The notes under the pieces: model-generated
Databases searched by the model: none
Seen by the model: only the letters and a program-made list of their open reading frames with translations
Told to the model about the DNA's origin: nothing
Made by a program: the position numbers and the translations under genes
Source of the DNA: Alligator mississippiensis
Taxonomy: Eukaryota > Chordata > Crocodylia > Alligatoridae
Direction: 5' to 3'
NCBI RefSeq assembly: GCF_030867095.1
Contig: NC_081835.1
Coordinates: forward strand, 16,996,501 to 17,060,500
DNA: 64,000 nucleotides
Shown here: positions 1 through 13,200 of the stretch, piece by piece
How positions within the stretch are numbered: position 1 is the first letter of the stretch
Layout of the letters: every line of letters starts with the position of its first letter

Positions 1-179
1 ATGTATGAGCAACGTGGTTTTAGCCAGGCAGCTTTAAGTTATGTTATAGCCTAGGGGCTTGTGTTTGTTTTGCTGTTTATGACCGGTGGTTTGGGAGAGG
101 CTATTAGGGGTTGGAGGAGGCCTCATAGGGGACTCACAGAGGAGTGTGAGGGCACAGCGTTCGGGGTGCATAGATCCCA

Positions 180-585
180 GTCCTAGAGAAGGGCAGTTCC
201 CCAGAGAGAGGGCATTATCAAGAAGCCCCAGTGAGGGCACGGTGAACCCCGGAAAAGGGGCAGCCTTATTGAGGAGCCCAGTGCGGGCATGGTGAGCCCA
301 GAGAGGGCGGCTTGACAGAGAAGGCACTGAGAGAGGGCAGCAGTATTGGGGAGTGCCCTGAGGGGGCAAAAGCACCAGAGAAGGGGACAGTTACTGAGAA
401 GCCCCAGTGCGGGTGTGGTGAACCCCAGAAAGGGGGCGGCACTACTGGGGAGCCCCAGAGAGAGGGGGTGGTTGCTGAGGAGCCCCAGAGAGGGGGCGGT
501 TGCCGAGAGACCCCAGAGGAGGGGGAATTATTGGGGAGCCCCAGAGAGGGGGTGGCGTGACTGAGGAGGCCCAGAGAGGACAAAA
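180..585. repeat. GC-rich minisatellite, unit about 28-30 bp
   Basis: Degenerate copies of a unit like gagccccagagaggggg recur with the 'cccag' block at about 423, 453, 483, 511, 539 and 569, and more loosely from 199 leftwards. The array keeps open frames on both strands because of its composition. It lies in the intron after exon 3 of the netrin-like gene. Confidence 0.75.
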
Positions 586-951
586 AGGGGCCAGATCGTA
601 ATTAGAATGAGACATAACATCTATTCCACTGGCGAGGTGTGGACTGCGGTGTAGGGGAGGAAACAGAGCTGCAGATAGCGCCCCCTGGCAGCGGGGCAGT
701 ACGAGAGCAGCCTCCCGCTAATTAACATTAATTTAATTTTAATTAATTAATTAACAGCAAGGCGTGGCAGGCGAAGGCAGGCGGTTGCCCCAGGAACAGG
801 TGTGCTGGCCACATTTGGCTCGGCCCAGAGCGGATACCCGTTACACCTCTGTAAAACTATTTTGGGTGGATAGGGTCTTATGAGGAAGCCTCTGTTAGAC
901 TTAAGAAGGGCCCGCAGGTACAAATCTAACTAGTGGTTTTCAGAAACTCAC

Positions 952-1215
952 CACATTTTCCACGTTCCCCTTCCCGTAGGCAAGCTCACATTCTTCTGCA
1001 TGCCCGTTGCAAAAGCAACTTCCTCGGACAATCAGGTCATAAACAGCATAGTGGGCAAATCTCTGAGGTTTCTCCAGCAACCCCACACCAGGGCAGGGAC
1101 AATCTTGCCTTTTTAATAAAAGGAGGCGCAGGTTGGTTAGCTTCAGGAGGTCCTGAGCCTCAGGACTATATGGATCTTCAATCTTGTTGGCTGGAGTTAA
1201 AGCACGATAAATCAC
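952..1215 (-). CDS. Netrin-4-like exon 3: end of LN domain and start of first LE module
   Basis: The acceptor is cttcccag at 1221-1216 and the donor gtgagt begins at 951; 264 nt give 88 codons, phase 0 at both ends. The exon encodes [10 protein letters not shown], then the typical LN tail ([45 protein letters not shown]) and the first LE cysteines ([10 protein letters not shown]). The peptide matches netrin-4 family order and spacing. Intron 2, between this exon and exon 2, is 24.2 kb long. The next exon would lie left of the window; nothing resembling it is found in bases 1-951. Confidence 0.95.
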
Positions 1216-4200
1216 CTGGGAAGCAAACAGAAAACACTTCCATGAGGAGAAGCAGCTTGGATGTAGCATGGACATGCAGAGCTCAAGCAAACAGTGATGC
1301 TTTCCTGAGCATCGCCTATCTGGGAATCTCCTCAAAAACCATCTGACAAGTGTAAGGCACAAGGCACTGTGACACAAATCAAATTAGTAAATGCAACATT
1401 CATATTGTTCATTGCCCTACTGAGTCCTCAATACCTGAGTAGAGCAAAGTATTCTAAGCACATTAATGCAAGCTTCCTAACACCCACTGAGACAGGTGTT
1501 AGAGTGAGGTAAACCGAGGTACAGAGTGCTGAAACAGCCTGCTCCAATGGGTCTGAGATTAAAATAGAAATCAGGAGCACTAAGTCAGTAACCTAAACTA
1601 AATGCTCCAAATGATAGCTTGTTGGAGGGCTATTAAGGATTAGAATTGAAGTATCTTTTTTAAAACTGGGCCAAATTATTCATTAGAAATGGAGAGAGTG
1701 GAGATTCCTTGTAGTGGCCAAATGGTTAAGACACACTTTATATCTCCTGGACAGAAGAGGCAGGGTTATTTGTTTGGAGTTTCTGGGTCAGGCAGAGGCT
1801 GTCCCTGTGACAGATTACGGTATCCCAATGGGATAATAATTTGTTTTCTGGTATCTGACTAGTGTTTAACAAAGGCTGAAGGAATATATTTTATTTTTCT
1901 TTGTAAACCACTGTTCATTTTCTGTTTATTTGTTTTTCTGGTGAGGGAGGGAAGTGGTCATAGAGAGGCGCATTGTACTTTGTGCCAGCAAATGAGAGAG
2001 CTGGTCACATTAGTTCCCAGGCTTAGATTCCCTTTATGGATGTGCTAACTCTGATTTGAGAGCTATTTTCTCCTCTGGCTGAGTTTTGCCATCATAGCAG
2101 AGGTACTTGCCCTCGGGGTTCTTTGGCCCTGCTTTATGAGCGGTGACAGTCTCTGTCTGACTAACTCTATTAGTGGAGTGAAAGCTTTGTTTCCATAGGG
2201 ATTCCCTTTCCCCGCTCTCCCTCCCCGTCTCTGGATTTTTTAAAATTTTAATGGACAGGCGAGTTTAAATACTTGCTGCGTGTAGAACATTTCTTCTGCC
2301 CCTCTTTGTTTGCAGGGGCCTGTGGTTGGTGCGTGATGGATAACTCTGCTGCATGTCGATGGCACATGGGAGATAAACCCCCTTAAAATAACAGCGTCAG
2401 CTGCCAGCTTTAGTAGCAGACCTCCACCTGACAGTGCAGTGCTGCATAGCGGGCGGCACACTTCGTGCCTTGCCACAGCCTTTTCTATTTCCCTTTTTTA
2501 TTCCCTTTCCTTAATCCATGCAGCTATTCACACAGTTGCAAGTGGGCCCATCTGTTCAGGCCAGAGGTGTCCACATTCCCGTGTTCAGTGGAGCTGTGGG
2601 CAGATTGCCCAGCCAGGGCAACCCAGGTGCCTACATTCCCCTGACCGAGGGACCCATGAAAAAACAGCCTAGTTCCTTCTGCCCAAATGTCTACATTCCC
2701 CTGACCAATACAACCGTAAGCAAATGACCTATTCTATGTAGTACAGGTGCTCAGATCCCCTGGCCAATGGAGCAATGACCAATTCTAGTCTGTCCAGGAG
2801 TATACATTCCCTTATTGATGGAGCCAAGGCCAGTCAGAAGAGTCTGATTGATCCAAAGATCAACCCTTTTAGACTGATAGAGCCATGTGGGGAAGGACTG
2901 GTCTCTTCACTTCCCAGCTCCCTTTCTCAATTATACCATGTGCAAAAATAATCCAGGGCACTCCACAGAGATGTTCAATCCAAAGGATTTCAAAGCAAGT
3001 TTAAAAAAAAACAAACACCTAAGAAATTAAAACTTAAAGTGTTCCTCTGTGGCTTGCAGAAAGGGCACAAGATAACAGAGACCAAAAGGTTAATGCAGCC
3101 TATTTAATTCACATTTTTGTATTCCTTATACAAGCTCGATTTTCATACTTTCCAGCCAGCCACTAGCAATTACCGTCCAAGGCCTCCACAAAGTATACAC
3201 TAAGAATGCCCTATCTTTTACACCCACTCCCAATTTCACAGAGACACTACAAACTTGAAGAAAAGGTGCCTTAGAAGCATTTTGCTCCATGTCAGTTGGA
3301 AAAATATGACCGGCATGACTCTATAACCCTGCAGACCTGGATTCTAGTGCCACTTGTGCCTCTGACATCCTGTACATACCTGGGCAAGGCATTTGATTTC
3401 TCTTGCCTCAGATTCCCCAGCTGTAAAATGGGGGATCATAATATGGATCTACTTCACCAGGAGGGTTGGACAGACTTAATTCACTCATGTTTGTAGAAAG
3501 CTTACAGATCTTCAGAAGAAAAGAATCTGTCTGTCTGTCTATGCATTAGTAGGAGTGTTGCCAGCAGATGAGGGACATGATTATTCCCCTCTATTGAGCA
3601 CTGGTGAGGTCACATCTGGAGTACTGTGTCCAGTTTTGGGCCCCCACTACAGAAAGGATGTGGACATATTGGAGTGAGTCAGCAGGGGCAACAAAAATGG
3701 TTAGAGGACTGGGGAACATGACTTATAAGGAAAGGTGGAGGGAACTGGGCTTAGTTATTCTGGAGAAAAGACGACAGAGGAGATTTAATAAGTCTTCAAC
3801 TACCTGGGGGGGCGGGGGCGGTGTTCCAAAGAGGATGGAGCTGACTGTTCTCAGTGGTGGCAGATGACAGAAATAAGAAGCAGTGGTCTCAAGTTGCAGC
3901 AAAGGAAGTTTAGGTTGAATATTAGGAAAAACTTTCTCGTTAAGACGGTAGTACAGCACTAGAAGAGCTTACCCAAAGAGGTGGTGGAATCTCCATCCTT
4001 GGAGGTTTTTAAGACCTGGCTAGATGAAGCCTTGGTTGGGATGATCTAGTTGGGGATAGTCCTGTTTTGAGCAAGGGGTTGGATTAGATGCCTTTCTGTC
4101 TTCCTTCCTTTGTGTGCCTGCACACACACACCCACCCACACATGTTCCCCAAAAGATTCCACCAGTATTATATCACTGGAGCCAGATTTTTAGTATTTTT

Positions 4201-7200
4201 ACTATATACCTTGGATCATATTTCTAATGGATATAAATGGAATTGCATCGGATTATGCTAGCAATTAATTAGCTCCTGTCTCTAGTAATATTACAAGCCT
4301 ATTATAGATAGTGTTATAGAGAGCTAACGTTTTCAGGTAGGGTTTGTGACATGTTAATTACCTATCCTTTCCACATGTATCCCAGCTAACAATGAGATTT
4401 TTAGGCTTAAAGAACAGCTGCAGAGTTTGGCTATTGGCACAGCGCCATCTGCTATCATGAAGGTATATTGGATTTCCTTTCTTCACTTGACAGCTTAGAA
4501 AATGCTCAGGCCTCCTGTGGGTTTAATGTTTTGCAAATATTTCCATTTCAGGCCTTGCATCTCTTCAGGGGAGTTGCTTTGACATTTCCAGTTCCTCTTT
4601 GAACTCGGAGCCTCTAGCCATCAGCAGAGATGTTAATAGCCTGCAAGTCCCATAGGAATCCTGGCATCCTTTTGTGGAACAGGTGATATTCCATTCCATT
4701 TGAGACGCAAGGATTTCCTTCTATGATTAATTGATGATGCATTTCTGCTCCTTAGAATAAGTTCAGTGGTGAGGTTGGTGTGTTTATCCTAGTCTCTCCC
4801 ACAGCAAGACTTGTATAGCATTAAAAATGTGGCTCCAGTGACATAAGAATGATGGAGTCTTTTGGGGACTTCATGTTCTTCTTGAACTCAGCAACCTCTG
4901 GTTTCTTGCTAACCTTAACTTGACAAGAATCAAGCCTTTATCATACACAAATAGAGAAGTTAAGGAATCTCCATCCCTGGAAGTTTTCAAGAACAAGTTA
5001 GCAAACACTTGGCTGGGATAATTTAGTCAGGGATGATCTTGTCTTGAGCAAGGGGCTAAGCCAGATGACGTTGTGAGTTCCCTTCCAGCCATATTTTCTT
5101 ATGATCCTAAGAATTAAAGAAACCAAAGCCCTAACTGTCCTAGGAAAATGTATATTGCCATAGCTAAGATAGATGTGTAGTATTTTGTGATGCAAAATAA
5201 GGTTTGAACTAATATGACTTACTGTGGGATATGTTAAAAGGGAAGTCTGATATTCTATCAGTGTTATGAGTCCTGTAGGCATGTACCCGTGTCTGGAGAA
5301 AGTTGCATCAGTGCAAGCCCTGTTTTGCACCAATCCAGTATGCTTACTTGAGTGGTTGAGTCAGCTTAGCAGCCCCAGTACAGGCTTCCCTCGTGTGAAC
5401 AGAACCAGAAATTCAATTTTTCATCACTCCTTCTTGCTGAAGGAAATGCAGTCCATGAAGTGCTGGTGATGATACTGACTAGCTACAAACGAACGTGTGG
5501 TGTCATTATTGTTGCTCTTTTGCTTTTCATTATCTAATAAATGGCTTTATACAGGTTACAATGAAGGCCCATAGGCATCATTTACAGTATTTATTCTCTG
5601 TCAATCCACAAGATACCTAAACAGGCCTCACTCATGCATGTACTCACACAATTGCAGGACTGGATCTCAAATGAGAGCTTTTAAAAAAGATCTGCCTTCC
5701 CCACTGATAATGTCTGTGAGAGGGGCAGTGAAAGCCCCTCTAAGGGGTCCCGGACCCCCAACCCATGTGCCCCGATACTTACCACAGGGATCCTGATGAG
5801 CAGCAGCCGGGGAGGAATCGTGGGCATCGGCTCCACAGTTCCGGAGCTGCCTGCAGCTGCGGATCAGCAAGGTATGTGAGCAGAGCCTCCAAGAACCGTG
5901 GACTGCTCAAATAGCAGCTGGGAAAACAGCTGCAGGGCAGGTGGTGGGAGAAGAGGACACCAACCTGAAGATGCTGGCGGTGGGAAAAGAGGACACCGAC
6001 CTGGAGATGCTGGTGGCAAGGAGGAAGATCGCCCAGCTAAAGACAAGAGAGGGGGAGCAGAGGGCTCCAGCACAGCAGGGAGGAAGCCCGAGCCAGGGGA
6101 GACAAGCATCTCCCAGGAATGACACCGCAGCCTCTTCAGGGAATCGAGGTATGGTGGCGGGAGGCACCAGCAGGAAGCAGTTATCCCCTACGAGAGGCAC
6201 AGCGGGGAGGCACGAGCAACCCGACATCAGAACCATGCACCCTACCAATCCGGGGAAGATGGGAAGCGACTCCAGGTCAGTCACCTGAGCTGGCTAAACT
6301 GAGGAGTTGGACCAGGGTGGGGCATGGGACGGTGGCCTGCCCCCATAGTCACCCAGGGCGCAGGGACGAGTGGGTCCCTTGCTCTTTCCTTCAGTTTTCT
6401 TTTTTTTTTTTTTTTTGAGTTATAAAACGGGCACTGGGAGACGGAATCCCAGGGGTGCTTCAGTGGAGGCCCAGATGTTGTTTTCGGTTGAGGTCGTCGG
6501 AAGCCCTAGGTAGCCCGAAGACAGGGCAGGAGCTTACATGCCCCAGCTGGCCTGAAGTCAGAGAACCAGCTGCGGTAAAGGGTGAACTGACCGGGAAGGC
6601 CAGAACTATTGAGAAGCAGGCGAGCCGGGCGAAAAGGAAAAATTGTCCAAGGGAAGACCTGCAGAGTGTAGTGTTCATCCAGGCCGTGGAAGTGGTAAGG
6701 GTGGGGTAAAGGGGAGGTTTGGAGCCCCACAAAGAAAGAACAGGGATTGAGACTTCTTCGTCCTTGGGGGCCACCTGAAGGGAACTGCCTCCCCAACAAA
6801 GAACATCAAAGACGTGGCAGGCGAGTAGGAGCAGCATCCATACCACCTAGGTGGCACCCGAGCCTAAGCCTCACCCTGACGTCACTTGGGGACAAGGCGC
6901 CCAGCAAGAAGAGGCCGAAGCCTTACAACACTTACCAGCGACAATGTCCCTGAAATATTTATTCCTAACTATAGCAGTCTGCTAAAACCTTTTTAATAAA
7001 AAAAAGTAATTAATGCCTTAATTTGTTTACTTCATTCAGGAGGAAGAAATTAAGCTCTCAGAAGCCAGATGTTTTTGATGATTGTACCTAAAGCTCACAT
7101 GGTGTATAAAACATGCATTTTGTGACAAAGGAAGGTATTACAATGACTTCAGTTATTTATTTATTACTGTTCAAGGAACAGCAAAAATGGGAGAGATGTT

Positions 7201-10200
7201 ATTGTGGTTAAATCTGACTTAGGAGGTCTGGGGTTTATTCAGTGCCCTGCCACAGATATTCAGAGTGACCCTGGACAAATCACTTAAGTCCTGCTCCTGT
7301 TACCTCAGCAGGAATTTTTCCAGTGTTTTTAACAGAACAGAATTGGATCCTCAATCATTATGTGTCTCTGTTTACCCATTAGTAAAGTGGGGATGTGAAT
7401 ACTTAGCTACTTCATTGAAGGACAAGGGTATGAATCCATTACTGGCTTTGGATTCCCAAATAGAATATGCTATACAAGTGCACGTTATTAAAAATAATGA
7501 TAGTAGTTAAAATTAAAACAGCCCTCTAGACCATTTCTATGTTGGTGGTTTGAGATATCATGATTAGAAATAGATCCAAGGCATAATAAACTTGTAATGT
7601 CATGAGCTCTGGAAAGAGACACTCTACACTTACAGCTCTCACTAAATTATCTGGTGCTCTGAGATCTGATCTGCTTGTTAGTTTACGGGCTGCGTTGCAC
7701 ATTCTGAATTGTACAAGGCAGATTCTTGGCATACACATAGACAATTGACCTTTATCTTTGGTTTAGCTTAAGAAAAAAAATCATACCAATTTCTTAGTTT
7801 TCCACGGGACAGTTGCAAATTTGTTGTTCCCAATTATGTTCCTGCAAAAGGGTCAAGGAAGTGTAATGAACAAGTAATTACATTGTTCTTATTGTTGTGA
7901 TGCCAACTCTTGATCTGGGTGATCCAAAGATGGCTTCCTGGTGATACTTACCATATGGCTATTCTATTAAGTCCTTATAATGTGGTATTTGAGGCTTTCT
8001 GCTACCATACTCCTGCCCTAATATTCAGAATATCTTTCCCCAATATTAATGTGTAGTTTTAGTTGAAGTTAGAGGTGCATAACTAGAGAAGAAAGTCTCA
8101 TTCCCAGTGCTCATTAAATATTCCCCTCTACTAAGTACTGAGCAACTCCAGAGCACTACCAAAAAGCTCTCAATTTTCACTGAATTCAGTGGCAATTAAG
8201 AGTATTCAACATCTCCATAGAGGCTCCCAGCCCCTTGCAGCAATACATCCTATGTCCTGATTTACCCTTATAATCAGAATCTGACAATGGGGCTGAATGC
8301 TTAGTAAGGACATTCATGCTTATCAGCATATCTGCTATCAAGTGCATATTTGTCACCTCACCCCTTCCACTCTCATTTTCAAAAGTCACTCAGCTATGAT
8401 TCACAAAGATGGACATTGTCCTGACCTGCTCTGACCTTTCTAACAGCAAAAAGGTAGGAGAACCCTGTAACTGTGAAAAACTAAAAAAACAACCATCCTT
8501 AAGGGAAGTGTTTTTCTGTTTATCAGCCGGCACAACTTCATACTGGCTATTTTATTTCCAGTCAAAAGGGTCATCTTCATTCCAGAGACAATGTCTCAGA
8601 TTTTTGATTTCCTGCCATTCACTGGGTCCATGTTTGGTTCTCCATCCTTGATGCAGATAATTCTGTTTTTTTAACCTGATCTCCCAGCCTGCAGTAGTCA
8701 GAAAAGATGTGGACACAACAAAGACTCCCCTTATTGCAAGCACATAGCCTCAGGTCAAGGAGAATGAATCATGAATGCAGGGCAGTTCCTATGCATGGCC
8801 TCCTACAAAAGAAGATCCTGATGCATAACAAGAATTTGATATTACAAATCATCCCTAAGATATGCTGATCATGTTAATGGAGTCAGCTATGTCCTTGCAC
8901 TCATGGTGGACCCGTTTAAAAGAAGCCATACGAAAAAAATCATATCAGACCAACATTGTCTTTGACAACAGATTACTTTTAAATTGATTTTGTTTGTAAG
9001 GGAGTGGCTAAACATTTTCACCTCACATATTTTCCTATTTGTTTGATCAGTCTGATGGAACTGCAGTGCTAAAAGAAATATTTTGTCCTGTAGTACAAGA
9101 ATGAAGAGTGTTTTTATTGCTTCAGGACATTGTTAGTAATACAAATAATGTCCATTTTTTCCCCTTAGCCCTATGGACATTGGTCTTGCTGTTTTACTGT
9201 AAAGTTTGTTCCAAAACCACTGGATTTTTATCCTCTTATGATGGACTGTAAAAGTGAAGCAACTTTAGTACAGGATATGGCAGTTTATTAAAGAAAAACC
9301 CATGCAAGTTTTCATCCTTGACCTGGTTAAGACCCACTGGCTGCTTCTACATGAGACGCTGACTGTGCAGTTGTTACCGTGCAGTCATTTATTCCTTGCA
9401 TACCCAAGTACTAAATGACTGCACAGTAACCAGCATTACTGTGCACTAGCATCCCTGATGGCTTCATGGTGACTCTGACTGCACAGTAGCTTGTTACTAC
9501 TGCACAGTAGCTCATTGCTACTGTACAATAGTGTCATGTCATGGTTTGTGCCCCACAACACTACTGTGCAGTAGTAATGAGCTACTGTGCAGTAGTAACA
9601 AGCTACTGTGTAGTAAGCGTCGCTTGTAAACATGGCTACTATTGTCAGTACAGTGACATATTAGATTAGTTCCAGTCTTTCCACAACAGAGGCAAGTTGA
9701 TACAGTTTACATTTGCTTTGGTATAATTCAGTGACCAAATCTGACATTCAACATTTAGGCACTGCCATCAATCTGGTCCTCTGAATAGACCCTCTAATTT
9801 GGTATAAAATATCCATGATCCCTGTATTATCCAAGAATTCTCATTCAGGGGAATATTCTTGGGAACCCCAGGGTGTTATGCCAGTTCTTCAAAGAGTTAC
9901 ATTCCACATGGTGAAAAAATTACCATATATACTTGCATGCCATACACTGCCAAATAGATACATACCTTGTTTTGGGAAGGCAGAACGAAGAAAAGAAGAG
10001 CCATGGCTCAATTCTGACCACATGGAGAAGAGGCAGAGTACACTTTTTAACTCACACACCCTCCCTTTTCTGCTCAGCCAAATCTCCTGCTAATTCAGCA
10101 GCAGCTATAAAAGGGTTAATCTGTGGCTGCGATGCTGAAAAGTAGATTATGTCCCTTCCTCCACGCAGCTGGCTAGGAGGGAAGCACAGTGACTACTTCA

Positions 10201-13200
10201 GTGTCTGCATGTTTCTGTTTTGGAGCAGAAATCAGCTTTCCTCCCCATGACATGCACCCCCATTTTGGAGGGCTGATTTTTGAGGAAAAGGTGGTATACA
10301 AGCAAATAACATATAAGACACTATGGAAAGAATATCCGAAATTTGGGCCATGATAGCAATTTGTCAGGAGTCTATAAAGCATACCTATGTAGGGCAATTC
10401 AAATAACTGGTCAGAGCAACTTTCTCCACTGGTTGGTGGTAGATCAGTGCACTCTTGGAGGGATGAATTACTGATTAGGAGATAATGGGAAAACTCCCTG
10501 AGTGATTAAGGTTCTCTTTTCCTCTGTTGCTGGTGTTTTTTCCAGATTCAAGTTACCCTCCAACACAAGTTTCTGTGTCTCCTAAAAAAATTCCTCTTTG
10601 TCTATTGTGCCTCTCCCAGAACTTCTGTTGTTCAGATAAATTACCATTCTGTTCTATGATCTGAATGGCATGCCTTGCCCTGATGTAGGGCATTTGGTTC
10701 CAGTCACCTGCTAATGAAGGGTGCAGTAGAAGTAGAGGTGGGCCAGGAATGGGTAACAAGAACAACCAGAGGTGATGTTGAGCATCTACAGTCCACTGGA
10801 GCTTTGGTCCTTCTGCTGAGCATGCCAGTGAGTGTCAAGTTGGCACTTGTCCCACATTTTGCCATATCATACCAATTTCTTCAGTTCATTCCCACATCCT
10901 TCAGGCAGGGATGGCAGGTCAACTGAACCTCCCCAAACTGCCATCAGGCTTAAGCAGCATCATCTGCTTGCAGTAATTCCCAAGGCCCCAAGAACATTTC
11001 TCTAAGTGCCACCACACTGCAACAGAACCTATTTCCACTCAGTGCACTGAGTTTGTTCTGAAATACAAATCACAAATAGCAGCATGTAGGCTCCTTATGA
11101 TGCAGACACCTGGCTAGAAGAAACTGGACTGAGAACAACCAATCTCATTTCATGCTGGCCATTGAAAAACCATTGAAAAGTAACTACTTCCAGTCACGAC
11201 CAAACAACTTCCAGTCACTGGCTAAATTGGAATCGATAATCTAGATTGGATTCTGATGGGAAAGGCTCTATATCCCATCACTGACTCCATTTCTTCCCTG
11301 CCGTGTCACCATTTTCCAAAGGGCAGAAAGTTTTCAGAAAAACAAATCTACTGAAGAAAAATCTAAGCTGCCACAGTCCCCATTATAACAGTAACAAACA
11401 GATGACCCCTGAAAAATCAACACGCTAACTTTTGCATGGAGTTCAAAAACCCCGAACATGAGTCCATCAGATTAAAAATTTCACATGTAGATTTGCATAT
11501 GAAAAACTAACGGGCAGTTTCACCAAGTTTTTATATAGCAATGCAAAGATAAGATTTCTATTTGGGATCTGCTGCACAGCATGCCAGGAATTGCAGAAAT
11601 AATGGCGTAGGTAAAAAAAGGTATGTTTTTCTACCAAGTTTTTAAGATGCCAAAAAAGTGTCCCTGGATTGTTCCTTTGTAAGTCTGGGCAGAAGACGAC
11701 TTTCTGTGCACCTCTACAGTGTATGTGACAGGAAGGGAGGCCCCAGCCCTGTCCCCTCTCTACCCTGCCTGTTTCTTCCAGGTTCAAGTCACCTTCAGAC
11801 ACAAACCTGTGCACCTCCCTAAGCTTTTCAGCTGGAGAAGCAGGCCTGGCAGTGCTCTCCGCTTGTTTATCCTGCCAGTGCTAACTGCTTTCCATCAACC
11901 TGCCTCTGTATTTTATCTCTTCTGCAGCTCAAGTTAAACTAAATGCTGAACAGACAGCCTAGTCATAACATTTGGGTGCTTGCCTTCAGGAGTGATTAAT
12001 CCCTCGTCAAATCCTTTCCAGCTGAAAGTTAGAATAACCCATGTATCGTGCTGAGCTTTATTACCAGGCCTGCTGCAGATCTGCTGGGCATTTCACCAGG
12101 ACTGAATGCTGTCCTTGTGTCTCAGCTATTAGATGCTGAATCTTGTGAACCTGCTCATCTGGCAGTGTTTGACCAAGTCAAACCTTCAGAAAGCACTTGC
12201 ACCTTGGTGAAATCCTTGCAAACTGTACAGGTATATTGCCGCTAAATATCTTTTCTTAAAGGGCATGTGCAGGAAATTAACTGGGATTTATCCTAAGGGA
12301 GCACCAGGCAAAAAATGTGAGTGTATGGATTATCCCTTTTTCCACATCTTTGCAGCACTGTCCTCCTCTCTGGACTTTGAGCAGGGACCTCTGTGGGTCA
12401 TTGCACAAACCCCTGTCCCAGCTATTGCTCCCCACAAAATGACTTTAACTTTTGAGCACATTCACATAGCTGCTATGGAGATGACCATGGCTCCCACTAG
12501 AGCAGATGGGTCACTCCTGGAGTCCACAGTGCTCCATCTAATTACACCAGGTCTGCTTGGGGAGTTTTGACAGGAATAATTAAAAGTCCTTTAACTACAA
12601 AGTGACTCCACTCATCTTTGACAGAAAAGCAGAGCTGGGCACATCCATCCCTAAAGAGGTCACCCTGGACTAGACAATGGAGAGGGAACAGGTCTTCTGA
12701 GCAAGACACATTTAGCATGTTGCCATAGGAACCAGTTACCTTATTCAGGCATACACAATTCCTCTCCCCCAGTGAATTCCAGTAATGGACTTATTATATC
12801 ACACTTCACTGGTGTCATCTGTCACACAGGCACTTGCATAAATGAACAGGCCTTTGATTTAAAGCTCACTTCCACTATTCAGATCCATTACTGGAAGGGT
12901 CCTATTTCTGGTCATTAGCCCCTGGGGCAATACATGGGACGCTGTGATAGAGATTCTGCATGTCAATGCCTTGCTTTTATGCAAATGGATTATTCGACAA
13001 ACAACATTCATTTTTATTTCCAGATACTCTAATTTGTTAAAAGGGTATTCTTCACCTCAAAGAAAATGCTCTAAAAAATGCACACTGCCCAGAGGCAAGT
13101 GTTCACACTGCCACCTTTATCTGCATCACACAGGATTTGCGCCCCAAGTTCTGGGCAAACTTAAGTCAATGTTGCAGTAATTTAGCTTTAAGGTTTGGCA

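Noticed and set aside
34..583. Open frames on both strands at the left edge
   Set aside because: Produced by the 28-30 bp minisatellite; repetitive Ser/Pro or Gly/Glu peptides without homology.
2521..2815. Possible CRISPR-like array
   Set aside because: The 60-bp period is a contiguous degenerate tandem repeat without constant repeats and unique spacers, in an animal genome.
5792..5871. Possible small exon (cag...gtatgt on plus, ag...gtaagt on minus)
   Set aside because: Splice-like signals occur on both strands, the short peptides match neither netrin nor urocanase, and phases do not help the netrin-like gene, which is complete from exon 2 to 3 without it.
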